Shown: in pieces, positions 47,300-57,494 of the stretch
Layout: every line of letters starts with the position of its first letter
Position numbering within the stretch: position 1 is the stretch's first letter
NCBI GenBank assembly: GCA_963728295.1
Contig: CAVSKB010000013.1
Span: forward strand, 1 to 64,000
DNA from: DATJKD01 sp963728295
GTDB taxonomy: Bacteria > Pseudomonadota > Gammaproteobacteria > Steroidobacterales > Steroidobacteraceae
Length of the DNA: 64,000 bases
Direction: 5' to 3'
Notes under the pieces: generated by a model
Databases searched by the model: none
Told to the model about the DNA's origin: nothing
What the model saw: the letters and a program-made list of their open reading frames with translations, nothing else
Position numbers and translations under genes: made by a program

Positions 47300-48572
47300 A
47301 TGGTGAACGACGTCAAGGCGATCCTCGAGAACTGGAGCGGCGATCACGCGCTGCCCGGGGCGCTGTATCGCGACGCGGAAGTCTACGAGACCGAGATCCG
47401 CCGCATCTTCCTCCGGTCCTGGCTGTACGTCGGCCACCAGAGCCAGATACCGGAGCGGGGCGACTATTTCCTGTTCGAGATCGCGGGCGAATCGGTGATC
47501 ATCGTCCGCAACGCCGAAGGCGGCATCAACGCGCTGCTCAACGTCTGCCGGCACCGGGGCTCCCGGATCTGCGACGAGCCGGCCGGCCGCAAGACGCGAC
47601 TCGTCTGTCCCTACCACGGCTGGACGTACGGGCTCGACGGCGGGCTCCGCGGCGGCGGGTAACATGCCGGAGGGCTTCGATCGCTCGCGCCTCGGCCTGC
47701 GTCGGCTGCACACCCGCGTGTTCATGGGGCTCATCTTCGTGAATTTCGCAGACGATCCGCCCGCGTTCGAGGCGATCGAAAACGATCTTGCAGAGCCGCT
47801 GCGTCCGTATGGCCTGGAGCGGGCCAGGGTCGCGCATCGACAGAACTACCCCATCCGGTCGAACTGGAAGCTCGCCATCGAGAACTACTGCGAGTGCTAT
47901 CACTGCGCGCCCGCACACCCCGAATACTCGGTGGGCCATGGTCGTGCGGTACCGCCGGGCCAGTTCGCATCCATGCTCGCCGCGGTCATGGAGCGCGCGC
48001 CGGAGGTCGGGCTCACCCGGCACACGCTGCGCCGGTCCTGGCTGGCATCGGGTGAAGTGGGCGTCGACCGGGGCTTCGACCGCTATCCGCTGCTCCGCGG
48101 CCATCTCACCGGCAGCCGCGACGGCAAGCCGGTGGCGCCGCTGCTCGGGTCGATCACGGGGTACGACGGCGGCACGACGGACCTGCACCTCGGCCCGACG
48201 ACCTTTGGCCTCGCATACTGCGATCACGTGGTGCTGTATCGGTTCACACCGCGCACCCTGCGAAGCACTGACTGCGAGATCACCTGGCTGGTCAACGAAT
48301 CGGCCCGCGAGGGCACGGACTACGACCGGAGCGAGCTGACCTGGCTCTGGGACGTCACGACGATCGCGGACAAGACGATCATCGAGCGCAACCAGGCCGG
48401 GGTCGACTCGCGCTTCTACGTGCCGGGGCCGCTCTCGCCGATGGAAGATTTTACCCGTCGGTTCCTGGACTGGTATGTCGCCATCATGCGTGAGGCGTGG
48501 CCGCCGCAGCGCGGATCGCCACGGCCGACGAGCATGGTTTACCGCCGCACGGTGCTTTGCCGCGCGCGGTGA
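47300..48572 (+). CDS. Rieske non-heme iron oxygenase, alpha subunit (second copy), one frameshift
   Basis: About 423 residues. Rieske motif CRHRGSRICDE and CPYHGWTYG are both present. The iron site NWKLAIENYCECYHCAPAHPE has glutamate three positions before the first histidine, the spacing E-x-x-H-x4-H that marks the CntA/GbcA (carnitine and glycine betaine) group. The frame stops at 47660, but dropping one G at 47651-47652 rejoins DGGLRAAGN to MPEGFDRS. The start at ATG 47300 lies 22 bases after potI. A reductase partner is not seen nearby. It would hydroxylate an N-methyl or C-N position of the imported amine. Confidence 0.88.
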
Positions 48573-48614
48573 TCGAGCGGTTAGTATCCGCGGCGACAAC
48601 AAGGGGAGAGTCGC

Positions 48615-51023
48615 ATGTCCGATCCCAAGCGCGAGACACCAGGGCGAGGTTCCCCGGCACTGGCTGCAGCGATCTCGGCGACGCTCGGCGTTGCCGGCAC
48701 GGCGTCCGCCCAGACTTCGGGCGGGCTCGAAACGATCATCGTCACCGCGACCCGGCGCGCCGAGAACCTGCAGGACGTCTCCGGAGTCGATCAGCGCGTT
48801 CGATACCGAAGCCATCGAGATGCGCGGCCTGAAGCAGATGGACGACTACGCCAAGTTCGTCCCAGGCCTGTCGCTGGGCGTGCGCGAGCCCGGCGGCACG
48901 ACCATCGTGTTCCGCGGCGTCGCCTCGTCCGGACTCCAGTTCGGCGCCGTCTCTTCGTCCGCGCTGTACCTGGACGAGCAGCCGATCACGCAGAGCGGCC
49001 GCAATCCCGATCCCCGGCTGATCGACATCGAGCGGCTCGAGGCGCTGCGCGGGCCGCAGGGCACGCTCTACGGTGCGAGCTCGCAGTCGGGCACGCTGCG
49101 CATCATCACCAACAAGCCGGATCCGTCCGAGTTCGATGGCTGGGTCGACGTGCAGGTCACGAGTGTCGACGAGGGCGGGGCAGGGATACGACGCGAGCGT
49201 CATGTTCAACGTGCCGCTGGTCGCGGACCGCCTCGCGCTGCGCTTCGTGGGGTTCACCGCGGAGGATGCCGGGTTCATCGACAACGTCCTGAGCGACAGC
49301 CCGCGTGGGCAGACATGTCCCAGGGGAAGGCACGTTCGACAACGCCGACCGGGTCGCCGAGGACGTCAATGAGGCGCACACCAAGGGCGCGCGCGCGGCG
49401 CTGCGCTGGGACGTCGACCGACGACGTCGACGTGACCTTGACCGGACTGATCCAGGACCTGGAGGCCGGCGGACACGGCGACGTCAACCTCGGCGTCGGC
49501 GATCTGAACCAGGTCCGGTTCGAGGACGAGAGCCTCGACGACAAGTGGTACCAGCTCGCGCTCACGCTCAACGCGTCGCTGGCGTTCGGCGACCTGATCC
49601 TCTCGGCCTCGTACTTCGACCGTGATTTTCGCTACGAGGCGGACGCGACCGACTACGAGTTCAACGTTCAACCAGAACTTCATCAATTGCGTACCCGATG
49701 CCTACGTACGACTGCCATCCCCGGTATACGACTTCGGCGGCGATCCGCGCGGCTTCGCGACCAACGACGAGCAGACCGAGATCACGACGTTCGAGGCCCG
49801 GCTGCAGTCCCCGGCCGATTCGGAGAGCCGCTGGTCCTGGCTGGTCGGCGCCTTCTACAGCGAGGAGAAGGGGCATACCGAGTTCGACAGCTTCATCCGC
49901 GGCTACGAGGACACGCCCGTCGTTCGCACTACTTCAGCGGTACTGCAGTACGCAGTCTACTATGGCAACTGTGCTCGCACCGACGGAACGCTGGTTCCTC
50001 GGGCCGTTACGACACCGAGCTCGACCAGGTGGCGGTGTTCGGCGAGCTCAGCTACGACCTGACCGAGAACTTCACGATCACGGCCGGCGCGCGCTGGTTC
50101 GACTACGACCGCAAGTTCGTACAGCACCAGGAACAGCCCGAAGGCTTCGACGGGTTCTCCCGGCTCGACGGCGACCAGGACTCGAGCGAGGACGGCGACG
50201 TCGTCAAGGTGAACCTGACGTACCGCTTCGACGACGACCGCCTCGTGTACGCGACGTACTCGGAGGGCTTCCGCGTCGGCGGCAGCAATCCGCTCAAGCC
50301 AGCGTCGATCCTGCCGCGCGACTACGCGTCCGACGAGCTGAAGAACTACGAGATCGGTCTCAAGTCGGAATGGCTCGACAACACGTCTGCGGTTCAACCT
50401 CGCCGCGTACTACATGAAGTGGGAAGACTTCGCGGTGCAGATCGAAGATCCGCAGGCACGCGTTCTTCCAGCTCGGCTTCGTAAACCTGCCATCGGCGGA
50501 GATCCCGGGCGTCGAGGCCGATTTTGCGTTCAGCATGAACGACAACTGGCAGCTCGACGGCGCGGTGTCCTGGAACGATGCGCAGACGGACGGGGCGACG
50601 ACGCTGAGCTTCGGCGAGGACGACGAAGGCAACCCGCTTGGGATTCACGGTCCAGGACGGCGCGCGGCTGCCGCTCACACCGGACTGGTCCGGCGACGCT
50701 GGGCATCGAGTACCGGTCGAGCGGCCAGTTGCTCGACGCCCAGCCTTTCGCGCGCTTCGACTTCGCGTACGTCGGCGAGTCGGTCAATTCGCTCGAGGGC
50801 ATCGAATCGGTGGTTTCCGGCAACCGCCCGGTCGTGCAGGACGCGTACGAGACTGGCGACCTGCGCATCGGGCTGGACGCGCGACGCGTGGAGCGCGTCG
50901 TTCTTCGTCGACAACGTCTGGGACGAGCGCGCGGAGCTCTTCGTCAGCAACCGCTGGGCCGTGCAGCGAGTGTCGGTCAACCCGCCGCGGACCTACGGGC
51001 TGCAGGCCAGGTTCAAATTCTGA
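48615..51023 (+). CDS. TonB-dependent outer-membrane receptor (second copy), frameshifted
   Basis: About 800 residues in at least seven frame pieces. Signal ends VAGTASAQ, then ETIIVTATRR (TonB box/plug start), LYLDEQPIT, IDIERLEALRGPQGTLYGAS and GTLRIITNKP. Barrel pieces: LILSASYFDRDFRYEADATDYEF, FGELSYDLTENFTITAGARWFDYD, LTYRFDDDRLVYATYSEGFRVGG and GLKSEWLDN, then a final strand ending LQARFKF, the expected terminal phenylalanine. GGGGAG precedes the ATG at 48615. It is unlike copy 1 in length and plug, so it is not a recent duplicate. Likely takes up the substrate of the rightward operon, or a different one linked to the downstream modification genes. Confidence 0.85.
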
Positions 51024-51030
51024 CCGCATC

Positions 51031-51966
51031 CTGACGATCCTCGTTGCAACATCGGTCGTGCGCGGCAGCCGCCAGGGCGAAAGCCATGGCGGCGTGTACC
51101 TCGTGGACTTCGGCAGCGAGCGCGCCGCGCCGCGTGCTCGACTGGAACACGATGGGCATCGACTGGCAGGGCCGTGGCTGGGACCGCGGGCTCCGCGGGA
51201 TCGAGTTCGACGGCGAGACCGTCTACATCGCCGCAAGCGACGAGCTCTTCGCCTACACACCCGACTTCCAGCTGGTCGGCTCCTGGCGCAACCGCTATCT
51301 CAAGCATTGCCACGAGATCTGCCGGCATGAGCGCACGCTCTTCCTGACCTCGACTGGTTTCGATTCGATCCTGGGCTTTGACCTCGATGCGAAGAGCTTC
51401 TCCTGGGGGCTGCAGGTCGCCGCGGTCGGGGACGGATTCGCCGGCAGGCCGTTCGACCCGGAATTTGAAACCGGGCCCGCTGCCGGGAACAGACTGCACC
51501 TGAACAATGTGTTCTGTGCGCCGGGCGGAATGCACATCAGCGGTATGCGCACGGGCGGGGTGCTGCTCTTCAACGGCCGTGAAATCAGGCGCTGGGTCAC
51601 GATCCCCGTTGGCGCGCACAACGCCCGGCCGTTCCGCGACGGCGTGCTGTTCAACGACACGGAGGCGGACGTCGTGCGGTTCGCATCGCGGAGCGGCGGA
51701 GACGCGGGTTTTTCCGGTGCCGCGCTATCCCCGAAGGCAGCTCACGCACGTCGACCCGGACGACACCCGGCTCGCACGGCAGGCCTTCGGACGCGGGCTG
51801 TGCGTGATCGACGACGATCGCATCGCGGCTGGGTCCTCGCCCTCGACGATCACGCTGCACGACCTGCGTCCGGGGCATCCGGCGCCGGATGGCGACGCTC
51901 AGCCACGACGTGCGAAATGCGATTCATGGCCTCGAGGTCTGGCCCTATGGCTGGCTGGGGAGGTAG
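51031..51966 (+). CDS. YncE/beta-propeller-like protein of unknown function, frameshifted
   Basis: About 310 residues. Repeated blade-like phrases (GVYLVDFGSERAA, GIEFDGETVYIAASDELFAY, ERTLFLTSTGFDSILGFDL, FCAPGGMHISGMRTGGVLLF, RPFRDGVLFNDTEADVVRF, RGLCVIDDDRIAAGSSPSTI) suggest a beta-propeller, probably soluble. Breaks lie near 51128, 51715 and about 51895, and the last frame ends GLEVWPYGWLGR with TAG at 51964. No good start is visible: the frame continues without stop from inside the receptor end, so a start near 51031 is only a best guess. It lies between a TonB receptor and a hydroxylase-like gene. Confidence 0.55.
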
Positions 51967-51976
51967 GCTTCCAGTC

Positions 51977-52586
51977 ATGGACATCGGCGTTCCGATCCGC
52001 AACTTCGGGACAAGTGGAGGCGGAGCCACTGGCCGCGGCCATCCTGGCGCAGGACGAAGCCGCCTGGAACGAGAACGTACAGCGACAGCGGGACTATGAG
52101 GTTCACGAACAGACCCGCTCCATCGTGCTCTTGTTCGCCGAGGTCAAGGATTGGCCGTCGGTCGAGGTCAGCAAGGAGCCGGGCTGGGATCGGCTTTCTG
52201 CCACGGCGGTGCCGGTGATGCACGCGATCATCCGACAGTGGTATCCGCCTGGCGGCACGATCATCCGCGCGATGGCGGCCAAGCTGCTCGCGGGTGGGCG
52301 AATACTTCCGCACCGCGATTCGCATCCGTCGTTCGGTGCCGGTCATCGCATCCATGTGCCTATCGTCACGAATCCGCGGGTGCGCTTCATGATCGACGGT
52401 CGGCCGTATCAGCTCGAGGTCGGCCAGGCCTACGAGATCAACAACCAGAAAATGCACAGCGTCATGAACAAGGGCGACACCGACCGCATCAATTTCATCT
52501 TCGATTACCTGCCGCCGTCGGCCAAACAGGGCCGCGCCGCGGAAGGGTCGCGCGGATCACGCCAGTCGAGCAAAGAAAGCGCCTGA
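51977..52586 (+). CDS. aspartyl/asparaginyl beta-hydroxylase family protein (2OG-Fe(II)), one frameshift
   Basis: About 203 residues. The iron-2-oxoglutarate site is readable: H-x-D in ILPHRDSHPSF, then GHRIHVPIVTNPRVRF, the second histidine in INNQKMHSVMNKG, and the 2-oxoglutarate-binding arginine in TDRINFIFDYLPP. It would hydroxylate an aspartate/asparagine or similar side chain of a protein or peptide. The start ATG 51977 lies 10 bases after the propeller gene stop; a break near 52008 (one extra base) rejoins MDIGVPIRNFG to QVEAEPL. The C-terminus after KQGRAAEG is low complexity. Confidence 0.85.
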
Positions 52587-52661
52587 CCCAGCGCTGAACC
52601 TCGAGCAGGCGGGCGTGCCTCGACCGAAAGAAGCCGGCGACTGGCGAAAGACCGGGCCACG

Positions 52662-54689
52662 TCAGGGCGGCGGGCCAGCTGCGTGGCCCGGTTCGTACCG
52701 CCTGTATCGGTTGCGGATTGGTTCGATGACGGTGACGAGTTCATCGAGGTGGTGCGCGTAGTTGCGCCAGTGACCGACCGACCGGTCGTAGATCGGCTGG
52801 CGCACCTGCTCCGAGCTCGGCGTGCGTACCGGGCGGTCGCTCTCGTAGAAGCGCAGGCACGCATCCTCCCAGGGCAGTCCGCAGAACTCGAGCAGGCGGC
52901 GCACCTGGTTCGGAAAATCCGCGACCACTTCCTCGTACTGCACGGTGAGCACCTTGCCCGGAAGCACCTCGGCCCAGTGATCCATCAACCGCTGGTACTG
53001 CAGGTAGTATTCGCCGATCTCGGTCAGGTCATAGGTGAAGCTCTGCCCCTTGGCGAACAGTTGCCGGTAGCAACTCAGGCAGGCATCGAGCGGATGGCGA
53101 CGCGCATCTATGATCTTCGCTTCCGGCAGGATGAGGGCCAGCAGTCCGACGTGTGGAAAGTTGTTGGGCATCTTGTCGATGAAGCGCGGGGCGCCGCTTC
53201 GCCGGTGCATGCCCGCAAGCCCGAGGTAGTCGTGGCCGAGTGAGCGGAAATTCTCGGGCCTGCAGCTCCCGCACCGCCTCGGGGTAGTTGATGCCGTCGA
53301 CGCGATTGCGGTTGAGCCATCCGGCCACGCGGCTTACGTAAGGCAGCTCGCTCGTGCCTTCGACCTGGCTGTGGCTGGCGAGTATCTGCTCGAGCAGCGT
53401 CGATCCCGAGCGCGGCAGCCCGAGGATGAAGATCGGCGCCGGATCCGCGAGCCCGACGCCCTGGCGCGCCTGCAGGAAGTCGCGGTCGAACGTCCGGACC
53501 AGTCGATCGTTCATCGACTCCGTCTGCACCGGGTCGTATGTGACCGCCACGCGCTGTTTCGCGTTGCCCTCGCGGTAATAGCCCCAGGCGCGGTCGAAGT
53601 CGCCGCGGTCCTCGTGCGCCTTGCCCAGCGCAAAGAGGAAGTTCACCTCGGATTGCACGCTGAGACCCTCGCCGCGCGCGCGGCGCTCCATCTCCGCGAC
53701 GGTTTCGTCGGAAAACCGGTAGGTTTTCAGATTGGCGAGGCTCCAGTATGTCTCCCCCTGGTCGGGTCGCTGGCGAATGCATGCATCGTAGGAGGCGACC
53801 GCTTCAGCGTAGCGACCGACCGCCTTGAGCAGGTGACCGAGCCCGAGCAGCGCTCCGACGTGTGTGGGACGCAGCGCGAGGCACTTCTGATAGGCCTCGA
53901 TCGCTTCGTGCGTGAGCGCGGCCGGCGCGAGGGTAGCGCCGCGCAGGAAGTGCGCCTTCGGGTCATTCGGTTCAAGAGCGATCGCGCGGTCGAAGCACTC
54001 GAGCGCCTCTGCAAAGCGGTCCTGCTCCTTGCGCAGTTGCCCAAGGTCCACGAGCGCTGCCACGAAATCGGGCGCGACCGAGATCGCGCGCTCGAGCAGC
54101 TGTTCCGCCTCGTCGGCACGCCCGGCCTTTAGAGCAATCGAAGCAAGCAGGCGCATCGCATCGACGTTGCGCGGACGCTGCCTGAGGACGCGTCGAAACA
54201 GCTGCTCGGCCTCCTTTAGACGCCCCTCCTTGTGATGCTCGGCCGCAAGCGCCATCAGGCGCCGCTCCGGCGACAACGCGAAGCAGCGCTCGAAGGCCTG
54301 ATCGGCGTCGGCGCCGCGACCCGAGCATGCGCGAGCGCCTTGCCGAGCGTGAACCACGCGCTCTCGAGCGTTGGATCAAGATGCGTCGCGCGCTCGAGAA
54401 GCGGGACCGCATCGGCGGCGTTGCCAAGCTGGACCAGCAGGTACCCAAGATCCTCATGAGGCTTGGCGAAGCTCGGAGCCTCGGCGATCACCTGGCGTAG
54501 CAGGGCCTCCGCTTCGTCCAGGCGGTTCCGTTTGACGAGCAGCGCGCCGAGCAGCGCCTGGAGATTGACGTCGCGTGGGTAGTCCGCGAGCCGGCTGCGA
54601 ATACGGGCTTCGGCGGCAGCGAGGTCACCGGCCTCGATGAGTGCAATCGATTCGTCGAAGTGAGCTTTGGGGGCGTGCAGGGAACGCAT
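52662..54689 (-). CDS. TPR-repeat sulfotransferase family protein, frameshifted
   Basis: About 675 residues. The N-terminal two thirds is a TPR array of about ten 34-residue repeats (e.g. LLRQVIAEAPSFAKPHEDLG, LFRRVLRQRPRNVDAMRLLA, CFDRAIALEPNDPKAHFLRG). The C-terminal third is a PAPS-dependent sulfotransferase: PIFILGLPRSGSTLLEQILA (5'-phosphosulfate loop), FIDKMPNNFPHVGLL, KIIDARRHPLDACLSCYRQL (3'-phosphate contact) and YEEVVADFPNQVRRLLEFCG. Breaks lie near 54320 and 53240-53210. The TPR part probably binds a protein or glycan substrate. It faces the hydroxylase gene convergently, with 75 bases between. Confidence 0.87.
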
Positions 54690-54823
54690 GGCGCGGCGGG
54701 CTTTCCACCATCTTCAACGAAACCACGGCAACTCAATGCCTCCATGCAGTATAAGGCACGGGGTGTTTTCCGCGTGGCGCCGCTCCTGTAGAAAGGGCGG
54801 CCAGATCAGACGGTGGTGCGACC

Positions 54824-56540
54824 ATGCAAAGCAGAAACGCACTGCGCGATCGCGCGCTGGCGACGTTCATCCTTGCTCTTTCGGTTTCCGGCTGTGGACG
54901 AAAGCCCGCCCCGGCGGAGATCGCCGACACGATCTTCATCAACGGCGGCATCTACACCGTCGACGCGAAGCGATCCTGGGCCGAAGGCGGCCGCCGTGCG
55001 CGATGGCCGCATCGTCGCGGTCGGTCGAAACGAGGACGTACTGCCGTTCAAGGGCGACACCACGCGTGTCGTCGATCTGGCCGGCCGCATGGCACTGCCG
55101 GGATTTCACGATTCACACGTGCACGTTGCTGCGGCCGGGCTCGAGGAACTGCAATGCCCGCTCTACGACCTGCAGTACCGTCGAGGCGATCCTCGACGCG
55201 GTAGCGGTCTGCGCGGGCCGCAACGAGGATGAATGGATCGTCGGAAGTGGCTGGGATCTTTCCCTGTTCGAGAACAGCAGCCCGCGCAAGGAACTGCTCG
55301 ATCAAGCGGCCCCCGGCCGGGCGGTGATCCTGTGGGGCGCGGACGGGCACTCGGCCTGGGCGAGCTCGCGTGCGCTCGAGCGGGCGGGCATCACTGCGAA
55401 GACGCCCAACCCGGAAAACGGAAAGATCGAGCACGACTCGAGAACCGGCGAGCCGAGCGGCACGCTGCGCGAAACGGCTATCGATCTCGTCATGGATGAG
55501 GTGCCGTCACCGAGTCCCGAGACGCGGCTGGAAGGCCTCAAGCGTGGGCTCAAGCATGTCAGCGAAGTCGGCATCACGTCGTTCATCGAGGCATCGGTTG
55601 GCGATGCCGATTTCGACGCATTCAAGTCCGTTGCAAAGAGCGGCGAGCTTTCGGCCAAGGTGCGGCTGTCGTTGACCTACGGGATGTTCGGCAGCGACGG
55701 CTTCGAGGCCCTGCTGGCACGGCGGAACGAGGCTTCCGGGCCGCGGCTCAACGCCGATGCGATCAAGATCTTCATCGACGGCGTGCTCGAGGGCGAGACC
55801 GCGGCGCTGCTTTCGCCGTACCTGACGAGACCCGGATACTCCGGCAGCATAACGATGCCGGCGGATGAGCTGAACGCCGCGGTGACGCAGGTTCGACGGG
55901 ATGGGCCTGCAGGTGCACATGCACGCCATCGGCGATGCAGCGGTACGCGCCGGCCTGGACGCGTTCGCGGCGGCGCGCGCGAAGAACGGCGTGAAGGACA
56001 ACCGGCACCACATCTCGCACCTGCAGCTGATCGATGCGGCGGACATCCCGCGCTTCAAGGAGCTCGGTGTGACGGCCAACTTCCAGTCATTCTGGGCCTG
56101 GCCGGACGATTACATCCTGAAGCTCAACATGCCGCAGGTCGGGGCTGAGCGGGTCAATCGCATGTACCCGATCGGCAGCGTGCTGCGCAGCGGCGGCCGC
56201 ATCGTCGGCGGCAGCGACTGGTCGGTGTCGACGGTCAATCCGCTCGCGGCGATGGAAGTCGCGATAACGCGCCAGGACCCGGACAACGTCCGCACCGATG
56301 TGCTCAACGCGAACGAGCGCGTCGACCTCGCCGACGATGATTGCGGCCTACACCATCGAGGGCGCGTGGCTGATGCATCACGAGAAGGAGACCGGGTCCA
56401 TCGAAACCGGCAAGGCTGCCGACATCGTCGTGCTCGACAAGGACATCTTCAAGATTCCACCGGCCGAGCTCGACGCCGTGCGCGTGGACCTGACGATGCT
56501 GGACGGAAAGCCGGTCTACGAGCGGTCGGATGCGCCTTGA
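54824..56540 (+). CDS. amidohydrolase family 3 (YtcJ-like) lipoprotein, frameshifted
   Basis: About 570 residues. A lipoprotein-type signal (FILALSVSGCGR) places it in the envelope. The metal site begins HDSHVHVAAAG; further on are IVGSGWDLSLFE, GHSAWASSRALERAGI, HMHAIGDAAVRAGLDAF, ISHLQLIDAADIPRF and GGSDWSVSTVNPLAAMEVA, the usual amidohydrolase order. The C-terminus MIAAYTIEGAWLMHHEKETGSI then GKAADIVVLDKDIF closes the composite beta domain. Breaks are near 54985, 55185, 55895 and 56335. The enzymes hydrolyse amides or cyclic C-N bonds; the substrate here is unknown. Confidence 0.85.
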
Positions 56541-56569
56541 CGGGCGCGCAATCGACCACTGGAGCACCG

Positions 56570-57292
56570 TCACCCGTCCTCGAAGCCCTCGCGGGCACGG
56601 CGGTTGTCGATCTCGATCGGCTTGCCGGTGACCGGATGCTCGTAGTGGAAGGGCACTATATCGGTCGCCGGCCACAGCCGCGGCACCGGGTCGAGCAGCG
56701 CGTCGGGACCGATCGGATCCTCCGGATACGTGACGCTCGCCATCGGGACGAAGTCGAGAGGCGTCCTGGCCCAGCCTTCCTGGAAGCTGCCGTGCCAGTG
56801 CGGGTAGTAGCCGAGACGGAGGATTTTCCAGACCCCGTTCTCGCGGACGTAGCGGTTCTCGTAGATGCCGCCTTCCCACCAGGCGCGCTGTCTGCCGCTG
56901 GCGGTCTCGTGAAGACCCGCCTGCATCAGGGAGCGCCCGCGCACGCTCGCCGTCCTGCGGTCCGGCGCCACGTCGACGATCATCTGGATCTGCAGGTGAT
57001 CGAGCAGCCAGCCGTAGCGCGGACCGTTGTGACCTTCGGTGAAGTTGTTGCGGAAGCGCTCGATATAGAGGCGTCGGATTCCCGCCTTCCCCTTGTAGAT
57101 CCCGCCAAGGAACCAGACCTCGCCCTCGTCGGAAAACAAGTCGACGACCTCGGCGTATTGCGACTTGTCGATGAAATAACCATAGGCATATTGCAGCCGG
57201 CGGACTGCATGGATGTCCTGCTGTATGCCGAGCTGCTGCTCGAGCTCGTCGATTCGCCGGCTGAGCGCTGACATTGCGGTCTCATCTGACAT
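56570..57292 (-). CDS. SnoaL-like (NTF2 fold) protein
   Basis: An intact 240-residue protein from the ATG at 57292. A short coiled N-terminus (RRIDELEQQLGIQQDIHAVR) precedes a SnoaL_4 domain: LQYAYGYFIDKSQYAEVVDLF, GEVWFLGGIYKG, RYGWLLDHLQIQMIVDVAPD and ENRYVRENGVWKILRL. Such domains bind or turn over aromatic or polyketide-like ligands and often accompany aromatic monooxygenases, which fits the divergent FAD monooxygenase 200 bases away. No signal peptide. The longer frame to 57547 overlaps that gene and is not coding. Confidence 0.85.
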   Translation of the reverse strand: MSDETAMSALSRRIDELEQQLGIQQDIHAVRRLQYAYGYFIDKSQYAEVVDLFSDEGEVWFLGGIYKGKAGIRRLYIERFRNNFTEGHNGPRYGWLLDHLQIQMIVDVAPDRRTASVRGRSLMQAGLHETASGRQRAWWEGGIYENRYVRENGVWKILRLGYYPHWHGSFQEGWARTPLDFVPMASVTYPEDPIGPDALLDPVPRLWPATDIVPFHYEHPVTGKPIEIDNRRAREGFEDG

Positions 57293-57494
57293 GATGCGTC
57301 TACCTCTCGCGGGTCCGGGTGAGCTGCAGGCGGAGTCGCCACGCCGCCGGGTTCGCCGAATCCTACACCGACTGCCCAGGGCGCGTGCCGCGCACATTCC
57401 TTTCCATGGCGGGCCCGTGCAAGATCGCACACGATGAGCAACGCACCGGTACCGCAGCCGGATTCGGGGTCTGCCCGGACGGGTGAGGCGTTTC

